Positions 1-6,272 of a stretch of 6,358 nt of DNA are shown here, one piece after another (position 1 is the first letter of the stretch; every line of letters starts with the position of its first letter). The notes beneath the pieces are model-generated. The model saw nothing but the letters and a program-made list of their open reading frames with translations, was not told where the DNA came from and searched no databases. The stretch spans positions 1 through 6,358 of the forward strand of contig JAHIVS010000525.1 in the NCBI GenBank assembly GCA_018816605.1, given 5' to 3'. The DNA is from Pseudomonadota bacterium. Lineage in GTDB: Bacteria > Desulfobacterota > Desulfobacteria > Desulfobacterales > Desulfobacteraceae. The position numbers were made by a program, and so were the translations under genes.

Positions 1-598
1 CAGGGGCAGGGGGGGGCAGGTTCAGAACCAGGACCGGCAAACAAAGGAAGAGGGCGGCAAACAGGTTTTGATAAAATGCCAGGGCAATGGGGTTTTGGGT
101 CTGTGCGTTTTTCCGGTTGACCAGGGCCAGCACGGCAAAGGTCAGGCCGGACAGGATGCCGTAAAACCCGCCCAGAGTGACATTGTTGGACAGATTCAGA
201 TCCGGGATGACCAGGAGGATACCGATAAAAACCGCCAGGGCTGTTGCGATATCCCGTTTTTGCAAAGGTTCCCTGAAAAAAACAGGTTCCAGGAAGGTCA
301 CAAAAAGGGGAAAGCTGGAAAAGGTCACAAGCCCCACTGCCACGGAGGAAATCTGGATGGCCATAAAAAAGGTCACCCAGTGGCAGGCCAGCAAAACCCC
401 CTGGAGGATCAGAAAAAGAAAAGAGACCCTGTTAAAGTTGCCAAGGTGTGTTCGGGAGACCATTTTTGCATATGCAAACAGAGCTGCGGCTGCAAAAAGG
501 GTTCTGCCCAGTACAATGATAAACGGGCTGCAGGACAAAAACTTACCAAAGAGTCCTGCAAACCCGAAAAGAAAAACCGCTAGATGGATTTTGATCAT
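1..598 (-). CDS. EamA/DMT-family membrane transporter, C-terminus cut by window edge
   Basis: This is an inner-membrane permease of the drug/metabolite transporter superfamily (EamA type), which usually exports or takes up small metabolites or amino acids. The substrate cannot be told from sequence. Reading the minus strand from ATG at 598 gives 199 residues without a stop to the left edge. Hydrophobic segments lie at about residues 4-21, 25-44, 59-81, 84-107, 116-132, 143-160 and 172-194, as expected for the first EamA repeat and the start of the second; a full protein would be near 290-300 residues. The stretch HWVTFFMAI (73-81) followed by SSVAVGL, and the PLFVTFLEP segment (97-105), are typical of the family. 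It starts 9 bases after the ettA stop, in the same frame, so TGA blocks any longer start. No clear Shine-Dalgarno sequence is visible, and translation probably depends on coupling to ettA. Confidence 0.88.
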   Translation of the reverse strand, partial: MIKIHLAVFLFGFAGLFGKFLSCSPFIIVLGRTLFAAAALFAYAKMVSRTHLGNFNRVSFLFLILQGVLLACHWVTFFMAIQISSVAVGLVTFSSFPLFVTFLEPVFFREPLQKRDIATALAVFIGILLVIPDLNLSNNVTLGGFYGILSGLTFAVLALVNRKNAQTQNPIALAFYQNLFAALFLCLPVLVLNLPPPAP

Positions 599-607
599 CG
601 GCCCGGA

Positions 608-2290
608 TCAGCGCGTCAGCTGCCGATATTTAATCCGCGTGGGCTGGTCTGCCTTGATGCCAAGCCTGGCCTTTCTGTCCTTTTCATAGTCGGAATAGGA
701 GCCTTCGAAAAACAGGGTCTGGCTGTCGCCTTCAAAGGCCAGGATATGGGTGGCGATCCTGTCCAGAAACCAGCGGTCATGGCTGATGATGATGGCGCAC
801 CCGGCAAAGTTTTCCAGGGCCTCTTCAAGGGCCCGCATGGTGTTGACATCCAGGTCATTTGTGGGCTCATCCAGCAAAAGCAGGTTGGCCTCCTCCTGGA
901 GCATGCAGGCCAGATGAACCCGGTTTCTTTCTCCGCCGGAAATCTGCTTGACCAGTTTCTGCTGGTCGGACCCCGAAAAATTAAATTTTCCCACATAGGC
1001 CCGGGCATTCATCTCCCTGCCGCCGACCAGCATCTTGTCAGAGCCTTTGGAGATCACCTCATAGATGGTTTTTTCCGGGTCCAGACTGTCCCGCTCCTGG
1101 TCCACATAGGCGATTTTAACACTTTGTCCCAGCTCGATTTTTCCGGCGTCGGGTTTTTGTTTGCCCGTGATCATGTGGAACAAGGTGGTCTTGCCCGCCC
1201 CGTTGGGACCCACCACCCCCACAATGGCGCCAGGCGGAATGACAAAATTCATGTCATCCACCAGAAGCTTGTCCTCAAATGCCTTTGAAATATGGTCGGC
1301 CACGATCACCTTGGCACCCAGTCTGGGTCCCGGGGGAATAAAAATCTCCATGGCCTTTTCCTGGTCGTTGGCATCCCGTTTGAGCAATTCGTCATAGGCG
1401 CTGATTCTGGCCTTTGATTTGGACCGCCTGCCCTTGGGAGACATCCGTATCCATTCAAGTTCCCGCTGGAGGGTCTGCTGGCGCTTGGATTCGGATTTCT
1501 GTTCGTTTGCCAGGCGCCGCTCTTTCTGCTCCAGCCAGGAAGAATAATTCCCCTTCCAGGGGATCCCCTCCCCCCGGTCCAGTTCCAGGATCCAGCCGGC
1601 CACATTGTCCAGGAAATACCGGTCATGGGTCACGGCAATGACGGTTCCTTCAAACCGGCTCAGATGCTCTTCCAGCCAGCCGACGGATTCTGCATCCAGA
1701 TGGTTGGTGGGTTCATCCAGAAGCAGGATATCGGGCTTGGCCAGCAGCAGGCGGCACAAGGCCACCCGTCTTTTCTCACCGCCGGAGATTACACTCACTT
1801 TGGTATCGCCCGGCGGGCAGCGCAGGGCATCCATGGCCATCTGCAGCTGGGCATCCAGGTCCCAGGCATTCAGATGGTCCAGTTTGTCCTGGATTTTTCC
1901 CTGGCGCTCAATGAGCTTTTCCATTTCATCATCTGTCATGGGGTCTGCAAAAGCCTCGGAAATGGTCTCATATTCCTTTAAAAGGTCCACGGTCTCCTGG
2001 ACCCCTTCTTCCACAACCTCTTTGACCGTTTTGGCCGAATCCACCAGGGGTTCCTGTTCCAGATACCCCACGGTAAACCCCTTGGACAGGATGGTCTCGC
2101 CTGTAAATTCGGTGTCAATGCCGGCCAGAATTTTTAAGAGCGAACTTTTGCCCGACCCGTTCAGGCCCAGGACCCCGATTTTGGCTCCGTAAAAATAGGA
2201 CAGGGAAATATCCTTCAAGACCTGGCGCTTGCCATGGAACTTGGCCACATTGATCATGGTATAGATGACTTTTTTGGTATCTTCTGACAT
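608..2290 (-). CDS. ettA: EttA, energy-dependent translational throttle (ABC-F ATPase)
   Basis: This is a cytoplasmic ABC-F protein with two ATPase domains and no membrane segment. In E. coli, EttA binds the ribosomal E site and gates the first elongation step according to the ATP/ADP ratio. The 560 residues match the family length (E. coli about 555). NBD1 has Walker A GLNGSGKS (42-49), signature ISGGE (168-172), Walker B LLLDEP with catalytic E193, and H222. The arm insertion lies around 95-140. The linker (about 245-305) carries NYSSWLEQKE and the basic SPKGRRSKSKAR stretch, diagnostic of EttA rather than Uup or antibiotic-resistance ABC-F proteins. NBD2 has Walker A GPNGAGKT (361-368), signature ISGGE (450-454) and catalytic E475. 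An upstream in-frame ATG at 2323 exists, but ATG 2290 is chosen because AGGAGG lies 6 bases before it and the protein then starts like EttA. It follows ridA by 11 bases. Confidence 0.96.
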   Translation of the reverse strand: MSEDTKKVIYTMINVAKFHGKRQVLKDISLSYFYGAKIGVLGLNGSGKSSLLKILAGIDTEFTGETILSKGFTVGYLEQEPLVDSAKTVKEVVEEGVQETVDLLKEYETISEAFADPMTDDEMEKLIERQGKIQDKLDHLNAWDLDAQLQMAMDALRCPPGDTKVSVISGGEKRRVALCRLLLAKPDILLLDEPTNHLDAESVGWLEEHLSRFEGTVIAVTHDRYFLDNVAGWILELDRGEGIPWKGNYSSWLEQKERRLANEQKSESKRQQTLQRELEWIRMSPKGRRSKSKARISAYDELLKRDANDQEKAMEIFIPPGPRLGAKVIVADHISKAFEDKLLVDDMNFVIPPGAIVGVVGPNGAGKTTLFHMITGKQKPDAGKIELGQSVKIAYVDQERDSLDPEKTIYEVISKGSDKMLVGGREMNARAYVGKFNFSGSDQQKLVKQISGGERNRVHLACMLQEEANLLLLDEPTNDLDVNTMRALEEALENFAGCAIIISHDRWFLDRIATHILAFEGDSQTLFFEGSYSDYEKDRKARLGIKADQPTRIKYRQLTR

Positions 2291-2296
2291 GGGGTG

Positions 2297-2302
2297 CCTC
2301 CT
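2297..2302 (-). promoter_or_regulatory. Ribosome binding site that sets the ettA start
   Basis: On the minus strand the sequence TAAGGAGG is followed by six bases (CACCCC) and then ATG at 2290. The TAA is the ridA stop codon, so the Shine-Dalgarno sequence overlaps the end of ridA by one base. This favours the ATG at 2290 over the in-frame ATG at 2323 and suggests translational coupling of the two genes. Confidence 0.85.
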
Positions 2303-2679
2303 TAGCCCAGGGCTGCAATACATTCAATTTCAACCAGGGCGCTCTTGGGAAGTCCGGCCACGGCAAAGGTGGATCTGGCAGGTTTGTGCCCCTTGAGAGC
2401 GGCCTCATACACCTGGTTCATGCCTGCAAAATCATCCATGGTGGAAAGAAAAACCGTTGTTTTTATGATTTTGTCAAGGCTGGAGCCGGATGCCTTAAGG
2501 ACGGCTGCGATATTTTTCATGACCTGTTCTGTCTGGGTTTCAATGGTGGTTCCCGTGATGTCCATTGTCACAGGATCCAGGGGTATCTGACCGGAACAAA
2601 AGGCCATGCCGTTGTGAACGATTGCATGGCTGTAGGGGCCGACTGCGCCCGGTGCCGTTGGGGCTGTGATGATTTCCAT
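2302..2679 (-). CDS. ridA: RidA family 2-iminobutanoate/2-iminopropanoate deaminase
   Basis: RidA (YjgF/YER057c/UK114) is a small cytoplasmic trimer that hydrolyses reactive enamine/imine intermediates made by PLP enzymes such as threonine dehydratase, protecting other PLP enzymes from damage. The 125 residues are the usual length. Visible family marks are GPYSHA (14-19), SGQIPLDP (29-36), the central KNIAAVLKASG (55-65), and PARS (100-103) followed by the C-terminal EIECIA block. R102 corresponds to the substrate-carboxylate-binding Arg105 of E. coli RidA, and E117 to Glu120, so the protein looks active as a deaminase. The residue equivalent to E. coli Cys107 is Thr104, which is common in the family. 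Start ATG 2679 has AAGGAG seven bases upstream. It lies 60 bases after the helicase gene and 11 bases before ettA. No biosynthetic PLP enzyme is adjacent, so its role here is probably general housekeeping. Confidence 0.95.
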   Translation of the reverse strand: MEIITAPTAPGAVGPYSHAIVHNGMAFCSGQIPLDPVTMDITGTTIETQTEQVMKNIAAVLKASGSSLDKIIKTTVFLSTMDDFAGMNQVYEAALKGHKPARSTFAVAGLPKSALVEIECIAALG

Positions 2680-2739
2680 GAGTATCTCCTTACCTGGTGT
2701 TTTGGGTATAATTTTAAATACAATAGGTTGCTATTTTTT

Positions 2740-4857
2740 TTAATTGTACAGGGTGACAACCGGTTCCTTTAGTATCAGTTCAATGGCCTGTTTGGCGGTT
2801 TGGGCAATCTGGGGAAAGGTGTCGTCCAATTTGGCGATCTGCCGCAGGTTTTCTGCGGTCCTCAGAATCAGCCTTGCAAAATCACCCTCGGCAAAAGCAG
2901 ATCCCACCATCAACTCCTCCCAGGCACGGTCATGGGCCCATCCGTAAAGCAGGGCGGCCGGCTGAATATAGAGGTTGGGGGCGGGGAATCCTTTTTTGAG
3001 CAATTTAATGGCAAAGGGTTTCAGGCCGTAGCGCAGGCCCAGAAATTTTTCTTTGAGCCGTTTGGGAAGGGCACTCTGGTGCAAAGGATCATCGGTGAAT
3101 TCTTTTTCATTGACAAAGGTACCGATGATGGCTGCCAGAAGTGCCGGGTCGTTAAGGGGCAATAGTTTCTGGCGGATGCTCTCGGCCACAAGCAAGGGGG
3201 AATCGATCCTCAGCTTTGAGGCCCATAATCCGTCTTCGGTGAGTTCGCCATTCCCAGTCACAAAGTTTTCCTGGTTTAAAAAGGCCATGTGGTCCTGGAA
3301 ATCCAGCCACAAATGTTCCATGTCATTGCCGAACCGTTTTCTGGCCAGTTTGCTGCCTTTCTGTCCGGCGCCGATGAGATAGGAGGCAAAGGATTTGTCC
3401 AGAAGGGTTTGGATCTGGTCGGGCGTGTGGGAAAGCAACAGGTTCAGCACCATGGAAAAATCGATCTTGATCTGACTGTCCACATCCAAAGGCGGTGCAT
3501 TGATAAGCCTTGCCACATATTTCAGGTTCATGAACTTGCCCGGCAGCATCAGGCCGAATCCGATATTGTCCATGCCCCTTCTGCCGGCCCGACCGGCCAT
3601 CTGCTGGAACTCACTGGGGGTAAGGGACATGAAATCCGATCCGTTGAACCGGTCTGAATTTAACACCACCACGGACCGGGCCGGAAAATTCACCCCGGCC
3701 GCCACCGTTGATGTGGCAAACATGGCATTTAAGAGCCCTGCGGCCATGAGGGTCTCCACCACCACCTTCCAGGCCGGCAAATGGCCGCTGTGGTGGCCTG
3801 CCGTTCCGGTCTGTTCCAGATATTTGCGCTGGGGGTGGTTTTGCAGATGGGGGTTGTCCCTTGTCAGTTCGTCCAGGCGTTCAATCAGGGCCTGTTTTTT
3901 TCCAGGGGTTTTGTCCAGAAGGTCTCCATTGCACAGCCTTACGGCCTGGTCGCATTCAGCCCTTGATTTAAGGAAAAAAATGGCCGGCAGCAGATCAAAA
4001 TGATCCATGACCTTTAAGATCTCGCTGAATTGCGGAAGTTTGCCGGCCGGCGCCATCACGGGGTGATGCTTGTCATTGACAAATTTTTCCACCGTGTGGT
4101 GAAGCTCGGATTTGTCATTCGGGTTGTCCGGTGCTTTGAGCAGGGGGAAAAGGGTGCCCGAGGGGTGGAAAAAAATCGGGTGCAGGGGCACGGGCCGGTA
4201 ATGGTTTTCCACCACCCTGCAGGCCTTGCCCCGGATGGAAGCCAGCCAGCCTGCAATCTGGTCCGGGTTGCCGATGGTGGCCGACAGGAGCAAAAGGGGG
4301 ATGCGCACCGGCAGGTAAATCATTATTTCTTCCCAGACAACCCCCCGTTCCGGGTCTCCCAGGAAATGGGCCTCGTCCAGGATAATCAGGTCACAGTCTA
4401 AATTTTTTCCGGTGTACATGGAATCATAGAGCTGGTTTCTTAAAATTTCCGTGGTGCCGATGACAATGGCGGCATCGGCGTTCTCTTTGATGTCTCCGGT
4501 GAGAATGCCCACATTTTCCTTGCCGAATAGTTTTGAAAACTGGGCGTGGATGGAGTTGGTCAAGGCCTTTAAGGGGGTGGCATACCAGGTTTTTCCATTG
4601 GTTTCCATGACCTTTTTGGCAACCTGTTCGGCGATCCAGGTTTTGCCGGCTCCTGTTGGGGCCGTGACCAGGCAGTCTGCTGTTTTAATGGCCTCAATGG
4701 CTTCCAGCTGGAAGGGGTCGGGTTGAAAGTGTGTTTGCTCGGGCACCCCGATCTCCTGGAAGATGCGTTTGAGGCCCTTGTCGGCGCCCGGTACCATGGG
4801 CGGTAATTTTTTTTCTGGTTTTTTTGGGGTCCTGGACCGATAAAATCTTTTTTTCAT
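2740..4857 (-). CDS. Ski2-like DExH-box RNA helicase with DSHCT-like C-terminus
   Basis: This is a superfamily 2 ATP-dependent helicase of the Ski2/Mtr4/HelY type, a group that unwinds RNA (or, in Hel308, DNA) and in eukaryotes feeds RNA to the exosome. All core motifs are visible in 705 residues: Q-like FQLEAI (49-54), motif I APTGAGKT (66-73), Ia TPLKAL (94-99), TTEILRNQLYD (135-145), motif II DEAH (161-164), III SAT (192-194), IV AIFFLKSRAECD (292-303), V TSTVAAGVNFPA (382-393) and VI QMAGRAGRRG (419-428). The last 150 residues, including YGWAHDRAW and SAFAEGDFARLILRTAENLRQ cut into helices, resemble the DSHCT domain. The long Mtr4 arch insertion is not evident. Start ATG 4857 has no clear Shine-Dalgarno sequence, but an in-frame TAA lies 30 bases upstream with no other start between. 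Sixty-base gaps separate it from the Nudix gene and ridA. The natural substrate is unknown. Confidence 0.93.
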   Translation of the reverse strand: MKKRFYRSRTPKKPEKKLPPMVPGADKGLKRIFQEIGVPEQTHFQPDPFQLEAIEAIKTADCLVTAPTGAGKTWIAEQVAKKVMETNGKTWYATPLKALTNSIHAQFSKLFGKENVGILTGDIKENADAAIVIGTTEILRNQLYDSMYTGKNLDCDLIILDEAHFLGDPERGVVWEEIMIYLPVRIPLLLLSATIGNPDQIAGWLASIRGKACRVVENHYRPVPLHPIFFHPSGTLFPLLKAPDNPNDKSELHHTVEKFVNDKHHPVMAPAGKLPQFSEILKVMDHFDLLPAIFFLKSRAECDQAVRLCNGDLLDKTPGKKQALIERLDELTRDNPHLQNHPQRKYLEQTGTAGHHSGHLPAWKVVVETLMAAGLLNAMFATSTVAAGVNFPARSVVVLNSDRFNGSDFMSLTPSEFQQMAGRAGRRGMDNIGFGLMLPGKFMNLKYVARLINAPPLDVDSQIKIDFSMVLNLLLSHTPDQIQTLLDKSFASYLIGAGQKGSKLARKRFGNDMEHLWLDFQDHMAFLNQENFVTGNGELTEDGLWASKLRIDSPLLVAESIRQKLLPLNDPALLAAIIGTFVNEKEFTDDPLHQSALPKRLKEKFLGLRYGLKPFAIKLLKKGFPAPNLYIQPAALLYGWAHDRAWEELMVGSAFAEGDFARLILRTAENLRQIAKLDDTFPQIAQTAKQAIELILKEPVVTLYN

Positions 4858-4917
4858 GGCATAGAGTAACGCATATCGGGAAAATTAGCAATATCAGTTG
4901 CCTTGTTTCCCAGGAAA

Positions 4918-5454
4918 TTAAGGGGATAGAGCCGATAGCACCTGGTAGTATTCCACAACCTTTCTGGGCGAATCCATTCCAAACAGATTTTTATCCAGGC
5001 TGGCCAGGTCCACAAAATAAAATCCGGCAATATCATCCCGGGCATCGATGGTGTCAAAGGTGCTGACCTCGCAGACAAATGCCATGTCCGTCACAGGGTA
5101 GATCACGGATTTGTAGGGGTAGGTATTGGGAAAGGAGCACAGGTAGTCAAGGCGGGTGATATCCAGGTTCAATTCCTCTTTGATTTCCCGTATCAGGCTT
5201 TGTTCAATGCTCTCTGCCGGTTCGGCAAATCCGCCGGGAAGATCCAGGGTTCCCTTGAAAGGGTCCTTTTTTCTTCGGGTGACCAGCAATTGATTCTTTT
5301 GGTTTACAATTACGGCAATGCAGGCAGCTGCGCAATTCAGGTAGAAAACAAACCCACAGGCGCTGCAGGCAAATGCGTTTTTCGACCTGGGACCCAGGGT
5401 GGGTTTCCCGCATTTAGGACAATGGACAAATGTCTGTTGGTTGGGGTTGATCAC
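4918..5454 (-). CDS. Zinc-ribbon Nudix hydrolase, GTG start
   Basis: Nudix enzymes cleave nucleoside diphosphates linked to another group (sugar nucleotides, dinucleotides, oxidised NTPs). The 178 residues show an N-terminal zinc ribbon with CPKC (12-15) and CSAC (30-33), then the Nudix domain. The Nudix box runs from G75 through E81 to REIKEEL (89-95), with the metal-binding glutamates E90, E93 and E94 intact. The usual glycine near the box end is N96. After the box comes SFPNTYPYKSVIYPVTDM (split residues about 107-124), not the SQPWPFPxS motif that marks NADH pyrophosphatase NudC, so NudC is not supported despite the shared zinc ribbon. Substrate is not predictable. The start codon is GTG, chosen because AGGAG lies six bases upstream and the zinc ribbon begins at residue 12. 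It follows the Mth938-like gene by 29 bases. Confidence 0.92.
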   Translation of the reverse strand: MINPNQQTFVHCPKCGKPTLGPRSKNAFACSACGFVFYLNCAAACIAVIVNQKNQLLVTRRKKDPFKGTLDLPGGFAEPAESIEQSLIREIKEELNLDITRLDYLCSFPNTYPYKSVIYPVTDMAFVCEVSTFDTIDARDDIAGFYFVDLASLDKNLFGMDSPRKVVEYYQVLSALSP

Positions 5455-5460
5455 TTTTTT

Positions 5461-5465
5461 CTCCT
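5461..5465 (-). promoter_or_regulatory. Ribosome binding site that supports the Nudix GTG start
   Basis: The minus strand reads CAGGAG, then six A residues, then GTG at 5454. The strong AGGAG at good spacing makes the non-ATG start convincing. It sits in the 29-base gap after the Mth938-like gene. Confidence 0.75.
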
Positions 5466-5483
5466 GTTCAGTTGGGGCATGGG

Positions 5484-5840
5484 TCAGCAGGTCAGGTGGA
5501 AACAGGCGTAGATCCGCCGTGTTTGCATTCGGGATTGGTTGAAACAGTGTATGGCCTTGTCCGTGGGAAGTGCTGTTATTTCAATGCCCATGGCGGTCAG
5601 CTTTTCCGTTAGCAACGGATCTAGTGCCATGCGCCCATGGGCACCGGTGCCAGCAAGAACCAGGTCCGGTTTTTCAAGAACCAGGGAATCAAGATCATCC
5701 AATGACAGCAGATGCCCCTGTTTCCGAACCCAGTTCGCCTTGATCTTTCCATTGGGAAATAGGATCAGATCCGAGGTGAACTCCTGTGCGCCGATCATGA
5801 TTTTCCCAAAGGCATAGGATGAAATTTCAGGCAGAACCAT
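5484..5840 (-). CDS. Mth938-fold (DUF498/NDUFAF3-related) protein of unknown function
   Basis: This 118-residue soluble protein belongs to the Mth938-like family, named for a Methanothermobacter structure. Relatives include the human complex I assembly factor NDUFAF3 and AAMDC; bacterial members have no settled biochemical role. The family marks are SSYAFGKIMI (7-16), the SDLILFP strand (23-29), WVRKQGHLL (37-45), the glycine-rich GTGAHGRM (64-71), the GIEITALPTDKAI segment (85-97) and the C-terminal RRIYACFHLTC (108-118), and the length is normal for the family. Start ATG 5840 has AAGGAG about six bases upstream. It is the first gene of the minus-strand train, with a good promoter about 50 bases upstream of its start. 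Its position gives no clear functional clue: it may be co-transcribed with the Nudix, helicase and RidA genes simply as a small housekeeping gene. Confidence 0.9.
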   Translation of the reverse strand: MVLPEISSYAFGKIMIGAQEFTSDLILFPNGKIKANWVRKQGHLLSLDDLDSLVLEKPDLVLAGTGAHGRMALDPLLTEKLTAMGIEITALPTDKAIHCFNQSRMQTRRIYACFHLTC

Positions 5841-5891
5841 TCTTTCTCCTTAATGTTTCCTTTGACACGAATGGGGTGGATGCCGGGTAAA

Positions 5892-5920
5892 AGCATAAAC
5901 CATTTTTCGAAGTTTCTCAA
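5892..5920 (-). promoter_or_regulatory. Predicted sigma70-type promoter for the minus-strand operon
   Basis: On the minus strand TTGAGA (5920-5915) is followed by exactly 17 bases and TATGCT (5897-5892). These match the consensus -35 and -10 hexamers at 5 of 6 and 4 of 6 positions. Transcription would start near 5885, leaving a leader of about 45 bases before the Mth938-like start codon. It is the best promoter candidate seen upstream of the gene train; no operator was recognised. Confidence 0.55.
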
Positions 5921-6104
5921 TAGCTCGAAATTTGCCCCAGGACAAAGCAACCCGTCTTTAACCCACGTCTGTGGCTGCTTTCAATGCCGCCTCAATTTTC
6001 ATGAAGGGAAGGTATTTTTTTTTCGAAGGCCTTACCCGGTACCGTCAGGGTGAAGGGGCGCCGCTAAATTCCTTCCTATAATTCGTGCATGCTTTATAAA
6101 CTAA
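5921..6104. other. Spacer without a recognisable gene
   Basis: No convincing coding sequence was found on either strand. A plus-strand reading frame from 5853 to 6053 has no ribosome binding site and a non-protein-like composition. On the minus strand a 14-codon frame starting at about 6002 ends in TAA. Visible small structures are AAGGCCTT (6026-6033), CGGTACCG (6037-6044), a T9 run (6015-6023), and a weak CCTTACCC/GGGTGAAGG hairpin (6030-6056) without a following T-tract. It could be the remains of an older gene, but nothing identifies it. Confidence 0.5.
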
Positions 6105-6180
6105 TCAGAATAATTGAGCTGTGATTCTGTGTGAGATAGATTGAAAAACTCTCACAAATTCACAACATCAATTATTCTGA
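6105..6180. repeat. 76-base imperfect inverted repeat (long hairpin)
   Basis: The outer arms TCAGAATAATTGA (6105-6117) and TCAATTATTCTGA (6168-6180) are perfect reverse complements over 13 bases. Inside, TGTGA (6120-6124) pairs with TCACA (6160-6164), and TGTGAGA (6130-6136) pairs with TCTCACA (6150-6156), leaving a 13-base loop (6137-6149) and small asymmetric bulges. In total 25 base pairs form one long stem. It is AT-rich and not followed by a T-tract, so it is not a standard terminator. It might be a miniature inverted-repeat element, a palindromic regulatory site or a structured RNA. It lies 16 bases from the IS66-family end at 6197. Confidence 0.85.
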
Positions 6181-6219
6181 AAGGTACCAGTTTACTGTAA
6201 GCGTATATTAAACCCCATC

Positions 6220-6248
6220 TTCAAAATCGTGCAGCCATGAAATAATAT
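6220..6248 (+). promoter_or_regulatory. Possible promoter inside the IS66-family left end
   Basis: TTCAAA (6220-6225), 17 bases, then TAATAT (6243-6248) gives a weak sigma70-like pair (4 of 6 each) placed about 25 bases before the tnpA start codon. Position and spacing are sensible for driving the transposition genes, but the hexamers are poor and the region is AT-rich. Confidence 0.3.
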
Positions 6249-6272
6249 GCCTTCAAAAAAGGAGGCATTAAA

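Noticed and set aside
68..689. Two overlapping plus-strand frames of about 170 codons at the left edge
   Set aside because: They are antisense to a clear EamA-type transporter frame; their products are rich in Lys, Gly and Gln with no domain.
584..1288. Long plus-strand reading frame of 234 codons opposite the end of ettA
   Set aside because: It lies entirely antisense to unmistakable EttA motifs and has no ribosome binding site or recognisable domain; it is a by-product of codon bias.
2680..2739. Possible terminator or promoter in the AT-rich gap between the helicase gene and ridA
   Set aside because: No GC-rich stem before a T-tract on the minus strand, and no properly spaced -35/-10 pair could be supported.
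4918..5454. Annotation of the zinc-ribbon Nudix protein as NudC NADH pyrophosphatase
   Set aside because: The SQPWPFPxS motif that defines NudC downstream of the Nudix box is missing.
5942..5981. Hairpin-like AAAGCA / TGCTTT pair around CCAC-GTCT-GTGG
   Set aside because: The two short stems are separated by an unpaired stretch of 13 bases on one side, too weak to call a terminator or structured RNA.
5853..6053. Plus-strand 66-codon frame in the spacer
   Set aside because: No Shine-Dalgarno sequence, no recognisable motif, and it overlaps the operon promoter on the other strand.
6077..6082. Perfect TATAAT on the plus strand
   Set aside because: No -35-like hexamer at 16-18 bases upstream and no gene directly downstream before the IS66 element.
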